DNA from: Laetiporus sulphureus 93-53
Taxonomy: Eukaryota; Basidiomycota; Agaricomycetes; Polyporales; Laetiporaceae
Assembly (NCBI RefSeq): GCF_001632365.1
Contig: NW_024468523.1
Location: 186,001-250,000 of the forward strand
Length of the DNA stretch: 64,000 bases
Reading direction: 5' to 3'
Shown: piece by piece, positions 10,559-22,942 of the stretch
How positions within the stretch are numbered: the stretch's first letter is position 1
How the letters are laid out: the number at the start of each line of letters is the position of its first letter
Translations under genes and position numbers: made by a program
The notes under the pieces: generated by a model
Databases searched by the model: none
What the model saw: only the letters and a program-made list of their open reading frames with translations
Told to the model about the DNA's origin: nothing

Positions 10559-13509
10559 ATGCGTGAGTAGCACTCCTCATCAATCCTCATACGGCCGGGG
10601 TGTCTGACACTCCCCTCATACCCCTATTTGCACATCACATACCCGCATACGCATTTCCATCTTTTGGGCTTTGTGTTCTAGCTGCCGGACTATCACCCAG
10701 TACTTCACCAGAACTGGACCACGAGCTGCACTCCGCCGCGGCGCAGACTTTCATAGCAGGCTCCTCGGAGACCGACGCGCCCGCCACGTCATCGAACGCG
10801 TACGACATCACCACCTCTCCGAGCGCACACACGACCGCGTTCCCCAACTCGCCGCACGTCACGCGCCGCGCGACCTTTGACACCACCGCCAACAACGACC
10901 GCACCTCGGGCTATCGCAACTCGCAGCGCGTGTCCACGATCGCTGGTGATCGCACGTCCAAACGGGCATCTACGTATCCCATCTCGCGCCTCGCGTCGCG
11001 TATATCCGTAGCGAACTATCACGATTTCAAGAAGAGAGTCAGCAGACAGATGAGCCTCCAACTGACGCCGGAGAAGCCCATCGGCAGAGCACCAGGAACG
11101 CTGCAGGGCATCAAGACCATCGTAACGGCTTCTTGTACGTGCTGCAAAGCAAGGTCCTGGTGTGGGCTGTCTTTGCTAACGCAACGTTGCAGGGTTGAAC
11201 GTCCTGCTCGTCTTTATACCAGTGTCGGTGAGCTCAGGATATCCCGTGCGCTCTGCCACCAGTGGTACTTATGCGGATCTCGTAGTGGGCGTGCAATTTC
11301 GCATTGGATGACTCGAATAAAAGCGAGACGCTCATCTTCGTCTGTGCGTGCTGCAAGATCGTGGCGCCAGAAACGCTCGCTAACAGTAACTTGCAGTCTC
11401 GTTCCTCGCCATCATTCCCCTGGCGAAGCTGCTTGCATTCGCTACGGACGAGCTGTCTATACGCGTAGGCCAGACGCTCGCCGGGCTCCTGAACGCCACT
11501 CTGGTATGCCACAATCGACTGATATCAACGCTCGGATGCTAATATCTGGATGTGATGACAGGGAAACGCGTGAGTCTGCACCTTTTCTGACTGGCAAGTG
11601 CGTGGCAGCTGACGGCGACTCGGCCCAGCGTGGAACTTATCGTGGCGGTAAGTGGCCTCGTGGCTGTCACGATAACTGGATATCCATCTTGTGATATAGA
11701 TCATTGCGCTAGCGCACTGTGAACTTTCTGTCGTCCAATCATCATGTACGTCGACATCATGACGCTCGATCGGAAGCGCCGATCGACGTGCGCTCGCCTG
11801 TGGCTTGATCTGTGCTGATGATGTGGTTTTTGCAGTGGTCGGCTCTATCCTCAGCAATTTGCGTGAGTACACATCGCAATTGCAATAAAAACAAATTCAG
11901 CTAATTGCGCACAGTGCTCGTCCTGGGAATGTGTTTCTTCGCGGGCGGTGTCAAGTTCTCAGAACAGGGCTTCGGCATGAGTGCGTCTAACCATGGCTGT
12001 GCGCTGCTTCTTACACTGACAAGCCGTCCCTCTCGCCATCGCATCCGTTTATCCTCCGCGGACCATAATACATTTATTTGATGCACGCCACAGGCGCCAC
12101 ACAGCTCAACTCATCATTGCTAACGGTGTCAGTCATCGCGGTCCTGCTGCCCGCTGCATTCCACTCGGTAGCGGGTTCTGTAATTGCCGATGACACAGAG
12201 GGTCCCGACATTCTCGCATTTAGCCGCGGGGTGAGTGCGCCTGTCCATGCCCTTCGAAATCCGAGTACACACGAGGCTAACGATCCACCCTGTCCCCATT
12301 CTAGGCTGCGGTTATTTTGCTGTTCAGTAAGCGTCTCGCGTTATCGCTGCCGACATCTGCTGACTAGCAGACAGTATACGGCTCGTATCTCGTCTTCCAG
12401 CTCTTCTCGCACAAGTCGCTCTACGAGGACAACGGCTCCGATGTGTTCGTGTCTACCAGGTATGCCACTCGCCCGCAATCGGACAAACCTCGCCGGCGCT
12501 GGTTACCCGCGCGATTCAAGTTCCCGCGCAGCGCCAATAACAGCGCGGAGCCGTTGACGCCGACGGCGGAGGGGGTGAAGAGCGAGGACGGCATGCAGTA
12601 CGAGATGAAAGATCGAACCGGCAATGCTGAGAATGTGGGGGACGCCGCGAGGTGTTCGAGCCCGAGTTCTGCTTCGGGCAGCGAGAGGGAAAACCTGAAT
12701 AGAGATGTGGAAGCGCAGCGCGAGAGCGATGCGGAGAAGGAGGAGGAGGAGGAGACGCCGCAATTGAGCATTCCTGTGACGGTTGCGTTGCTGGTGATCG
12801 TCACCGTGGTGAGTATCTCAGTGGTCCCAGGCTATTCCTTGGAACGTTACTCACGGTTTCTCGCAGCTCGTTGCAGTGACGGCGGAATGGCTCGTGGACT
12901 CGATCGATGGCCTGACAGATTCAGGCGTGATTGGCAAGGAGTTTGTCGGACTCATCCTGCTCCCTATTGTTGGAAACGCGGCGGAGCACGTCACGGCTGT
13001 GACGGTATCGGTCAAGGATAAGCTCACGCTCAGCTTGGGTGTTGCAGCCGGGTCGAGTATCGTGAGTCCCCCGGCGTGTTTCATTTTGTTGAATCCGAGA
13101 ACTGACGTGATGTGTGCAGCAAATTGCGCTGTTCGTGATTCCATTCACGGTGGTGCTGTCGTGGATTATGGGCAAGCCCCTCACGATGCTGTTCGACCCG
13201 TTCGAGAGCATAACGCTCTTCCTAGCTGGTACGTTTCCTGGACCACCCGTCTCCACCGGGATCGTAATTGATGTGGCTTCTGCGTGCAGTGCTCGTCGTG
13301 AACTACACCGTACAAGATGGGAAGAGCAATTGGCTAGAAGGAATGATCTTGATGTGCCTCTATGTTATTATCGCAGTAACCTTCTGGTACTACCCAGGTA
13401 CGTATCATTCGCTTCGCTCTTCCTCTTGCATAGACTGATCGATCATTTGTGTGCCACAGGTATTCAGATCTCGGATGAAATTCACAGCGCCGCTCTCGTC
13501 TGCTCATAA
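10559..13509 (+). CDS. vcx1: Vacuolar Ca2+/H+ exchanger (CAX/VCX1 family)
   Basis: Cation/proton antiporter expected in the vacuole membrane, moving Ca2+ into the vacuole against H+. About 17 exons can be joined. Both CAX signature repeats are present: GNAVELIVA (c-1) and GNAAEHVTAV (c-2). Around them lie hydrophobic segments such as LNVLLVFIPVSWA, LVGSILSNLLLVLGM, LSLGVAAGSSIQIALFVIP and LIMGKPLTMLF-type helices. A Ser/Thr/Arg-rich cytosolic N-terminus precedes the first helix, and a long acidic loop encoded around 12490-12770 separates the two halves. That loop is the usual position of the acidic motif in this family. The c-1 motif is assembled from two tiny exons (11562-11569 and 11629-11647). 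The start is the least certain part: ATG 10559 gives a 4-nt first exon, then a clean GT-AG intron (10563-10681) into the open frame. The frame has no other ATG before 11050. Confidence 0.88.
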
Positions 13510-14974
13510 GCCTTTGGTTCCGAGGCACAATATAAGCTCGACGTCTCTGGAAACGATTTCGCAACTAAGAAGAATAACTTAATCTCTCTCCATATCCATC
13601 TCTCTCATGCTGACCGCCCTCTGCCACAATCGCGTTTGGTATCCACTCATCAAGGTTTCTGATCCCTCTTCACTTCCTACCGCCGCCCATATCATTCCTC
13701 TAGATGTTCCTTCGCCCCTCGTTATGGTGTCATCCAAGCCTAGCCTCCACGCACAATATGTACATTAACGCGTAGTTCTTACCCCGGGCGTGCGTATTAT
13801 ACCACACTGCACTCTCCTCACCCCATTTCTGTATCATTATCATAAACTCCTTTTGAGCCTTGGCAGACAAACGACGCGTATCTGAGATCCGTGATGCTGG
13901 CCGCTATCGATACCTTTCCTCTTACACGTTAGTAATTCTCTCCCATCCGTACCGCACGCTAGCGTAGCTCATCGAAAGAATACATCGTGGTAGATGATCA
14001 ATCCGTTTGACGCGCCACAGGGGGCGACCTGTGAAGAGCAGCTGATGCATGATGCCCCATCAATTCTCTGAAGTTGGCCAGGTTACTAGTGCTGTGTGAC
14101 CGCGCGAAAAGACACCTCACGCTGTGCCTACGCCGCGCTGCGGTGCGCAGCGCACGCGAATTTCACTACCATCACAGGTAGGCCGCACCAGCCAGTGCAT
14201 TTGATCTTAGCACTTCTACGCACGTCCTTCCGCAGGAATGCGCATCAGAAGAAAGCGGGTCGCCAGCCTGCCCGGGGCATCGAGGCAGGGCAAGGCTGTG
14301 CCGGTAGACCGTATTATTCCTGAGACATGCCTCAGCGGCCATTGACACATAGCGTCGGGCCATGGCGGATATGAATACGTGTTTGCTGGTACGTAGTCGG
14401 CTCTGCAACGTCAACGATGGTATTGATGTCGCGCCCCTTTGTTTTCATTCACAGGGGACAAAGCATGTAAGAAAGCATGCAGAGTGACGGTTACACCGTG
14501 ACGCATTCCACAACTTCACAGTCGAATAAGGCGAGGGCTCGCTGCTTGACGCCGGGCCATCCTGTTTCATCAGGGCACGCATAGCAGCCTTCATCACCGG
14601 AGAAATTCGAATTACCGACATCCAGCACCATGCTGGCCGAACATTCTGTGCGTGGCCGATCTTAACCATCAGCCAAGCAGTAACGCGGTCGCTTGCATGA
14701 AATTTGACTAGTAGCTGCATGACCACTTCGTGTACACGCCGTCTCCTCGAGCCTCTTCAGAGCGCATCACGCTTCTGCATGATGGCCCTTGCATGCAGTG
14801 AGAATGGCCCAGCCATCGTGAGGGTCAACGGTATTTCTCCGATCGTGCTAGTAAGGAAGTCAAGAGTGGCTCTTTGCGCCAGTCATGCGCAATGCGATAC
14901 GCTCCATAGGTTTGAAGTAGTGATGCGAATAAACGAGGTCTGATACTGATATATTGTCCCGTCCCGGTTATTAC
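13510..14974. other. Intergenic region between convergent genes
   Basis: This lies between the 3' ends of the exchanger (+) and the multifunctional enzyme (-), so it should hold two 3' UTRs and terminators. No coding exon is supported. Short open frames around 14445-14943 overlap on both strands and do not link to neighbours. Confidence 0.5.
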
Positions 14975-17900
14975 TTACAACTTCGCCTTCGCTCCACCTG
15001 GGTTCACTAAGGTCGCTGCGGCCGCAGCGAGGACGACAGCATTCCGCTCCTTCACCTTCGTGGCTATGCAGTCATTAGAGAAGACTCCGTATGGCGAATT
15101 TGGGGAAGCACGTACTAAAGATGACCTTGCCGCCCTCCTTCCACATCTCCGTAACAAGCGTCTCCCCAGGATATACGACACCGGCAAACCTACGTGAATG
15201 TTACTGTCTAGCTGCTCTGGCCAGAATACCGGAATGCGCAACAAACTTACCGCACTTTGATATCCTTAAATTCGCCGAACGTCTTCAGGACATGCTTCCC
15301 CGAAATGCCAAACGAGCAAAGACCTAAAGCGCAAACTCGCATCAGGACCGTGCGGAGAGCGGTGTTGAAACCGGCACAAATCACGCATGCTCACCATGTA
15401 AGATCGGCCTGTCAAATCCACCGACGGCCGCAAACTCCGGCTGGATCTAAGTAAAGTTAAATGAATTGACAATGCCACACATACGAACACGATGTAACCA
15501 TGCCACCTACATGGAGCGGGTTATAGTCTCCACTCAAGCTTGGCACACAGAACAATAACGTCAGCTAGTCGCTCTACCAGACCAGGAATGCCGACACTGA
15601 CCGGTACAATGCGGCCTGGATGGGGAGCGTCTTCTCCTCGAGGACAGCGTCCGGCTTGCGTTGGGGCGGCGTGTTTGCTGCGGACGCTGCGCCACGGTCT
15701 ATGAGAGATAATGGGGTCAATGATGCGCGCCAATAGAAGTCTGGTCTTCTATGAGACAGACACACCTTTCCCGACCCGCTTACCCCCAAGGCCTCCTGCT
15801 CCGCGGATAAACACTGTCGATTGGTTCTCGAATACGACTTTGCCAGTCGTCTTGTCCTTGGTCTCCACGATCGACGTCACGGCGGCGGCCTTGCCTTTGT
15901 CGAGCACCTCTACCAGCCTGGAACGCGATGATGGAACGTCAGCAGAACTACGCTTCGTGGATACGTTCCGCTTTAAACTGACCTCGCCTCGTTGATGAAA
16001 TCACCGCTGGTCGGGATGGGCCCCTTGATTGCGAGGTATTGCTCGCCATGCAGGAGCTTAGCCTACATGAATGTCCCGCACATTCAAAATGGGAACAATA
16101 CAGAGCAACAATGATCCGTACCGGGTTGTAGTTCGGCAGCCAATCCAGAGAAATTCCCGCACTGGCCGCAAATTGAGGAATGACACCAAACGTCTGTAGT
16201 GCGGCAAAGTCATCGTCGCCCTCGAACGTCCACTGCAGCTCCTTCTCCGTTGCACCGATTCCGAGGTTATACAAAATGACATCGCGCTCATTGTAGGTGT
16301 ACTCGGTCGGCTCTTCAACCGTCTTCTTCGCCTCTGCGACGAGCTCGGAGTCTTCTGGGTCAGCATAGGGGCTCGAGCTACCTCCGTTGCTATCCTCTGA
16401 TTCGTTGCCGAAGTTCTCCGCAATCTGCGAATAAAACGTCATCCAGATTCAATTGAACTCACAGGCAATCTGCTTCACGAACCTGCATGAACGCTTCCTG
16501 CGTAGACGAGGGGTTTGTGGCGCGACCGTCCGCTACCAGTGCACCACAGCATAAGCATGGAGATGATACTTTCCAATTAATCTCATCACCCACAGAAATC
16601 GGTAATATCCTTCCATTTCGACGTGATCGCCTCAGGCGTGAGCGGCTTGTTCACTGGGAACCCATGTCCACCCGTCCGCTGCCAGCGCAGCTGCGCGACC
16701 CAGCCCGCGGCGATCTGGAAGAGTCCACCTGATGTGTCGACGTTGGCCTCACTCGCCAGGAAGCCGACAACGGGCGCGACGTACTCCTCCTGCCAACAAA
16801 GTATGGGTGAGTGCGATCGCATTGATGCAAATCAGGAAGTGTGGTCCAACCTTGATGGCATCTACGTTGCTGTAAGCGCTGATGCCCCGATCAGCGGAAA
16901 GAGATATGACGCGTGTATGTGAGCATCTGGTCATCGTCGTAGGACAGCCAATCAACGCACCGACCAAGACCGACCATCGCGCCAGCGGATGGTACGATCG
17001 AATTGGCTAGAATATTGTACTTCCTGCCTTCAATCGCGAGAGTCCTAGTTAAACTAACGATAGCTGCCTTTGCCGTGGCATACTATCGTCGGGCAGAGCT
17101 GTCAGCCTTGACATCAACAGAGTTCGTAGACTTGAAACTGACATTTGCCAAGCCAGGCATTCCATCTACAACGCAGTGAGCACAATAGTACAATGCTGAT
17201 GAAAGCAATCGATGTACGCACAGACGCCCGCTTGTGAGCTGGTCGTGATGATACGGCCGAACTTCTGCTTCTGGAAGATGGGCCAGACTGCTTTGGCACA
17301 CTACGGAGATCGACCACCATCATCAGGTCGGGAATTTGAGGCATTTTTACCCCTGTAAGAAACCTCACCTTGTATGCAGCGCTAAACGCCAATGAGTCAA
17401 ACGTCAGATCAGGTCGCTTGAACTAGCCCGTGACCCGAACACTTACCGAAGATGAACAGCCATGACTTCATCCCACTGCTTGTCGGTCATGTTCCCTAAC
17501 GCATTTGGCCGGACGACGCCTGCGTTCGCGACAAGTGCATGCACTCCACCGAACGTATCCATTGCGACCTTGACGATGCCCTCGCCATCCTCCGCAGAGC
17601 AGATCGCAACGACAGCCTTCCCACCCGCTGTACACAGAGACAATGAGTGTTCGATGTGACAAAAGATAGGGTACAAGTATCTACCTTTCGTGATGTCAGC
17701 CACTACAGCATTTGCGGCCTTCTCGCTGAGATCGTTCACGATGACGTTCGCGCCAAGTTTGGCGAACATATGCGCATACGCACGCCCCAGGCCCGCGCCC
17801 GCACCTGTGATGATGACAGTCTTTCCTTCGAAGCGCACTTCGGGGGATGCTTGCGCGTTCGATGACAGATTCGAGCCTGCTGCGAGGATGGCCTGGTCAC

Positions 17901-19243
17901 ATTATATCAGATCAAAGTGACTGACAAGATTGTCAGGCATACCTGAGGGTCAAAGTCTGGCAGGCCTTGCGGGCTTGACACAGATAAGATAAGCATACGA
18001 ATGTTTGCATCAACAGAAACCGACATACTGTTCAACTCCTTCGTCGAAATCTGTGACGTCCGACCACTTTTCTTGAACCTGCATGCAAGTCCTTCAGCAG
18101 GTGCAGTGCAATGTTCAATCCGAGCATGCTCACTGCGGAAGGAGTGAACGACACATCCGTTTTGAAGACGACACCCTTGCTGCGTTCCCATCGCACCTCG
18201 GCGATATAGCCAGCACCGACCTCGAAGATCCTGCCAGATGCTTCGGGGCCATCTGGATGCGTGACAGCTGCGACAAATGGTGCTACGAACTCAGGCTACG
18301 GGCAAACTTATATTAGGAAGCTGACTACAGCGAGCATCGGTTGAATACCTTCAAGTTGGCGAGCATCTCGGGAGGCATGATAGTTTCCGTCATCTTTGAA
18401 GCAGCCATCTGTATGCTGGAGCGTCAGCAACGCTCGCACAAAAGCGAATGCGACGGACGTACTGGCGCAATGACAGTAGCCTTGATGCCGTACTTCGCAC
18501 CTTCCTGAGCGAGTGTCTTCGTGAATGCAATCAGGCCCATCTTAGCGGCACTATAATTCGCCTGCCCGAAATTACCTGGAACCCATGAATATGTCAGCAT
18601 GACAAAGTTGGATAAAGCCTGCATCTCATGCGCACCATACAGCCCAGCAGCACTCGCTGTGTTGACGATGCGACCGAAACCTTGCTTGCAGAATATTGGC
18701 CACGCAGCCCTACTACAGGAGAACGAGCCCTTCAGGTGAACCAATTGAACCTGGTCCCATTCCTGATCTGTCATGTTCTTGAACCTAGCACGGCCGAACT
18801 TCAGTTTATGGAACAGCAATCCTGAGGTTGTCGTGCGTACCCCTTGTCTCGGAGGATCCCAGCGTTGTTGATCAGTATCGTCACACCTCCAAACACGTCA
18901 AGTGCAGTCTTGATGACGGCAGCACCGTCTGCTACGGATGCAGTGTTGACGGCTGCCTTTCCTCCCGCTGCACGAGCGCTGTTAAACACGTCCGCTAATG
19001 TTCGAGCTGCAGACGCGCACCTTGGTTAATCTCATCCACCACCGTCTGTGCCGCCGCTTGACTGACGTCATTCACGACCACATTTGCACCCCTCGACGCG
19101 TAGAAGAGTGAATACCTGTCCCGTGTGCACCGATATTATTATAACAATGACCGCAATTGTCCGGATACTACTAACGCTTTGCCCAGACCACCGCCTGCAC
19201 CGGTTACAACGACGGTGTGGCCCTTGAACGATAGCTGTGACAT
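14975..19243 (-). CDS. fox2: Peroxisomal multifunctional beta-oxidation enzyme (MFE-2 / Fox2)
   Basis: Catalyses the hydration and the (3R)-hydroxyacyl-CoA dehydrogenation steps of peroxisomal beta-oxidation. The order is SDR-SDR-MaoC, the fungal Fox2 layout. The first SDR starts at ATG 19243 with [13 protein letters not shown] (nucleotide-binding glycine motif) and has the Tyr-Lys pair in [12 protein letters not shown]. The second SDR begins near 17838 with [14 protein letters not shown] and has [14 protein letters not shown] near 17070. The hydratase part includes LSGDYNPLH, with the catalytic Asp and His of hydratase 2, then [12 protein letters not shown] and [13 protein letters not shown]. 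The protein ends AKAKL, so the final tripeptide AKL is a PTS1 peroxisomal import signal. Many introns of about 50-80 bp interrupt the gene. It points toward the cyclin gene, with about 1 kb between them. Nothing essential appears to be missing. Confidence 0.93.
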
Positions 19244-20244
19244 GGTGGTTGTTGGCGGACAAAGGAGTCTGTATGAACAATGTGGGGGACGGCCCTAGCC
19301 TTAGCACCGTAATGCGTGTGGCGGCATGTGATAGCTCCGGGGTAGGCTCTTTCACGTGAATTCACACCATCTTGAAACTGGGCGTCAGGCGCAGAGTGCC
19401 CACCATGACCATGGCAGCACCCATATACAAAGACTCGACATATGTCGAGGAAGGAGAGAACAAAATCGTAGGCGCAAGTCACAAGCATGTTATACGCTGT
19501 TGAACGCGCGAGTAAATTATACTGTACTGAGATAGAGTAACTACGCGAGATGCGCCTACGCAGGCATAGTACAAGGCTGTTTTACATACTACTGCATGGG
19601 CAAGCGAGATCTACGATGCTTTGATCAAAAGATATGTGTATGAACATCAAAGGAACGGAAGCTCAAATATAACACAAGGAAAGTCGAACTGGATAACTCA
19701 AGTTTACAAAGCAAGAGGGCGATACACTAGGCAAGCCAAACGACAGCGATCGTGTATGGCAACGAACAAAGCAAAACATTTTCGATGAAACAAATGTTGG
19801 CAGATACAGGTTATGAAAAATAGATGGAATACAGAACGAACGTGGAGACACAGCGAGTCCAAAGGCAGGAGAGAGCGTTGCAGTCGGGGACAAGACGATC
19901 AAGGAACGGGATTAACGCGGTCTGCACCGTCAAGCGTGGAGTACCAAAAAGTTGATTAAAAAGGACTCAAGAGAGCAGCTTTTGATGAAAGCGACAGATC
20001 GAGACGAGGGTAGACAGGCAGACGAGGATTGCATAGGATGTGACAGTCAAACAATGGCGACGAGGCTGCAGACAAAATGAGAGTAGGGCTGCAGAGAGGT
20101 CGGAGAGGCAAAATAAGGCTACAGACACGAGGAGGCAACGAGCGAACAGAGGATAGGCTTAGAGGCGTACCAGAGGGAGGACGTGAGGTTATATGTACAG
20201 AGTTGACGAACCCACTCTTGCACAGATAACAACGCTTGGAGCCT
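19244..20244. other. Intergenic region: Fox2 promoter and cyclin 3' UTR
   Basis: No gene seen. The part at 19960-20200 is purine-rich on the + strand, thus pyrimidine-rich on the cyclin's sense strand. It contains degenerate GGCT(G/A)CAGA words near 20065, 20089 and 20121. This is consistent with an untranslated trailer. Confidence 0.5.
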
Positions 20245-22055
20245 TTATTCCTCAGTGTCTGTCTGCCCTTTCACCAAGATGTCGTCTTGGTGAAGCCTGG
20301 CCCACTCAATCGCGAAGACGGACGCCTTGAGGAACTTCTTATTGGCGTATTTCTGACAGACGTGTTGCTTCGTGAAGCCTTGCTCGAGAACGTCCTCGAC
20401 AATCCATTGGAATCCTGGCACGAGGTGTTCTTCCGTGTAGCCAGAGTAGAACACGAATGCCTCGCTCTGGAATAAGAGAACAATGGAAGTCAGCAATCTT
20501 CGACGTCCAGCACAGAAAGCCTCGTGCAGGGTGAGACATCATAGACACGCACCCATTCATTGCCCAGCATACGCCTTGCACTGTACATCCCAATGGCCGC
20601 GATAAGACTGGGCTTCACCCTCAAGAAACGATAGTCCAGCAGCGTCACCTCAGTGAGAAACTTGCTCAGCGTGCGCGTGTGGACGTCGTAGTCGTCCGCC
20701 TTGCTGATCTTGCGCATCCAACTGTATGGCGAGCAGTAGTGGCTGACCTTGAAATCCAGCGTCTGCAGCACGATCCGCTCGCCCTTCAGAATCTCGTCTC
20801 TCGAGTAGCCGTTCTCCGTCATGAAGACAAACTCGTCGACAGAAGGCGCCAGAATCTCCTCATACTTCGAGGCGATGAACATTGCTGTGACCCCAACGAG
20901 CTGCAGCTTCACTACTGACACGATGCGTTTGGAGAGGAAGCGGTCCACGATGTTCACCGCAATCCAGAGCGTCTCGGGCAGCATGTGGTATCGCAAATGG
21001 ACTTGCAGGAGCCAGTCTACCAGCGTCCGGCGCATTGTGACGTTGATCTCGGTCTGGCCGTTCATGTAGTCGGGATTAGCCATGACGTCCTCCTGGTTTA
21101 TGTATTAGCAAAACAGACCCTCACGGCGTTAGGAACCAAACGAACCTCCAATTTATGCATGTACTGGAAGATGTCCTCTGTGTACTCAGAGACCATGGTC
21201 ATGTCAAACTCATCCACCGGGTCTTGGAAGGTCTCCTTGATCTCGTTGACTTCCTGATGGTACCTCCGGACACGATCTGTGGCGACGTCCGGCCAAATGC
21301 GCGGCCTTTTCGCCTGCACGACTGGGTCGTTCTGGTCCTGCTCTTCGTCTTGATTCCGATCGACGTTCTCCAATGTCTGGTGTTCCTTCACAATATGAAC
21401 AGATGCCACGTGGTGCTCTTCAACCTCCATGCCATCCTCTTCGCACGCAGCCTCCTCCGATCGAGCAGGCTTGAAGACTTCTTGGGAGACAGAGATTGGA
21501 GCGCGTTGCGCAACTCGTGCGAGTGGCGCCAAGATTTGTACAGACGTCGAGCGACTGTGATGGATCGGCGGTTCTCTGTTCGATCCCAGTCGCACTCTCT
21601 GGGGACCAGATTTAGACAAGAAGGTGGAGGAATAACTGCGTTTCAGGCCAGTCTCGACAGTCCCATCTTTGCCATTGCCAATGAGTTTGCTGACGATGTC
21701 CTATAGAGGGTATGAGTGAATTCTGAAGGGAAAGCGCTATAGAAACCTGGGACATACCTTGCGGTTGACGGCGGCGGTCGTCAACTCGCCGAGGGCGGAA
21801 CGTTGGGGACCAATCTTAGTTGCGTGCGGATTGGCGGGAACGACGAATGTTGCGTTCTTGATCGACCCGCTTGATGATTGACGGATGTGCTGACTCGTCG
21901 CGTTCTCATCACCATTGCCTTTTGGGCGCTGCGGTCCTGTGCGGTTTCGCAAGGGAAGCTGTGAGTTGCATGTGCGCTCCTGATTAGTCTAGAGTGCTTT
22001 TAGTCATGTAGCTGCATAGTACGAGACATACACGAAGACCATTGGTTGGTATCAT
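20245..22055 (-). CDS. B-type mitotic cyclin
   Basis: Regulatory subunit of the cyclin-dependent kinase Cdk1 controlling G2/M. The start is ATG 22055; a short first exon (MIPTNGLR) is joined by a GT-AG intron to the exon beginning at 21959. Residues 61-69, RSALGELTT, form a destruction box (RxxL) for APC/C-driven proteolysis, placed N-terminally as in B cyclins. The cyclin box starts around MRRTLVDWLLQVHLRYHM, which includes the conserved MR..LVDWL motif. It continues with LWIAVNIVDRFLS, LQLVGVTAMFIASKYEE and the second fold SLIAAIGMYSARRMLG. The last exon ends at TDTEE followed by the stop at 20245-20247. The middle exon carries an acidic stretch before the cyclin box. Function follows clearly from the motifs; which B cyclin (Clb/Cdc13-like) is not resolved. 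Confidence 0.93.
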
Positions 22056-22942
22056 GTTGTTGATGCTGAGAAGTGTGTGCTGTGGGACCGTCGAGCGTTC
22101 ACGAAATCAACCAAGTTCGCGGCCAAGATAAGTGGCCTGTCGGGTGGAACCAATGAAGATGAAATAATCAAAGAAGCCGTACGCGCCACCAAACGGAACC
22201 AAGGAGGGCGACAACAGGACGGCTTTGGACGAGGTTGAGGACGGTGTCAGCCTAGGATGCGGGCAGGAGTAGAGATTGTTCGGATCGCGATTTCAACTTG
22301 GGCCACATCGCAATTCCACGTGACTGCCAAACGTTTGAGCGCGCAAGTCACAGGATCGCGTCTCGCGTCTGCAGCATCAATGCATCAAGTCGCGCGCCGA
22401 GGCGTGACATTTTCCCTGAGATCGACGGTGTCGTGGCGTGCAATCGAGCAATTCATCTGATATTGATCATGCAATTTCGAAGAATTTAGACTGAACGCTT
22501 CAAGAAGTACTAGTCGGGTATCTGATCTGATATTGCGACCTCGAAATGCATACACGATCCATTCCGCGGGCGAATAATTCATTCCATCCATTGGGAGTGG
22601 GTCGATGAGGGCAGGATATGCTTGCTGTATTTGCTCGTCCCCCCCCCCCTGCCAGTGTCAAGACGACCGTGTCTGTCAGCTGGCAGATTCGTAGTCGACA
22701 GTGTGATAGCCAGCCTCAACAATGAGCAGCGCGAAGAATCTCTCCATCATCCATAGACGGCATGTCCTCGCAGACTGACAAGGTGCCAGTCAGAATGACC
22801 ATTGCATCGGCTTCGTGTAAATTGGTCGCTGCGCGCGGCGCCGTGGTAACAATGATTGGAATAGACCCTTCATGATGTCATATGAATGCCAGGTAACCTG
22901 CATCGAAAATGGTTGATCTTACCTCGTGCACAGCTTGCAGCA
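22056..22942. other. Cyclin upstream region
   Basis: No gene is supported. The region contains a CACGTG E-box at 22317-22322, about 260 bp upstream of the cyclin ATG, and a run of about 12 C at 22639-22650. The remainder would include the 3' UTR of the FHA/G-patch gene on the - strand. Confidence 0.45.
22639..22650. repeat. Poly-C homopolymer run
   Basis: A run of about twelve cytosines in non-coding DNA. Its length is prone to sequencing error. Confidence 0.7.

Noticed and set aside
14445..14943. Possible gene between the exchanger and Fox2
   Set aside because: Short frames on both strands at the same place, without splice-linked continuation or a recognisable motif.
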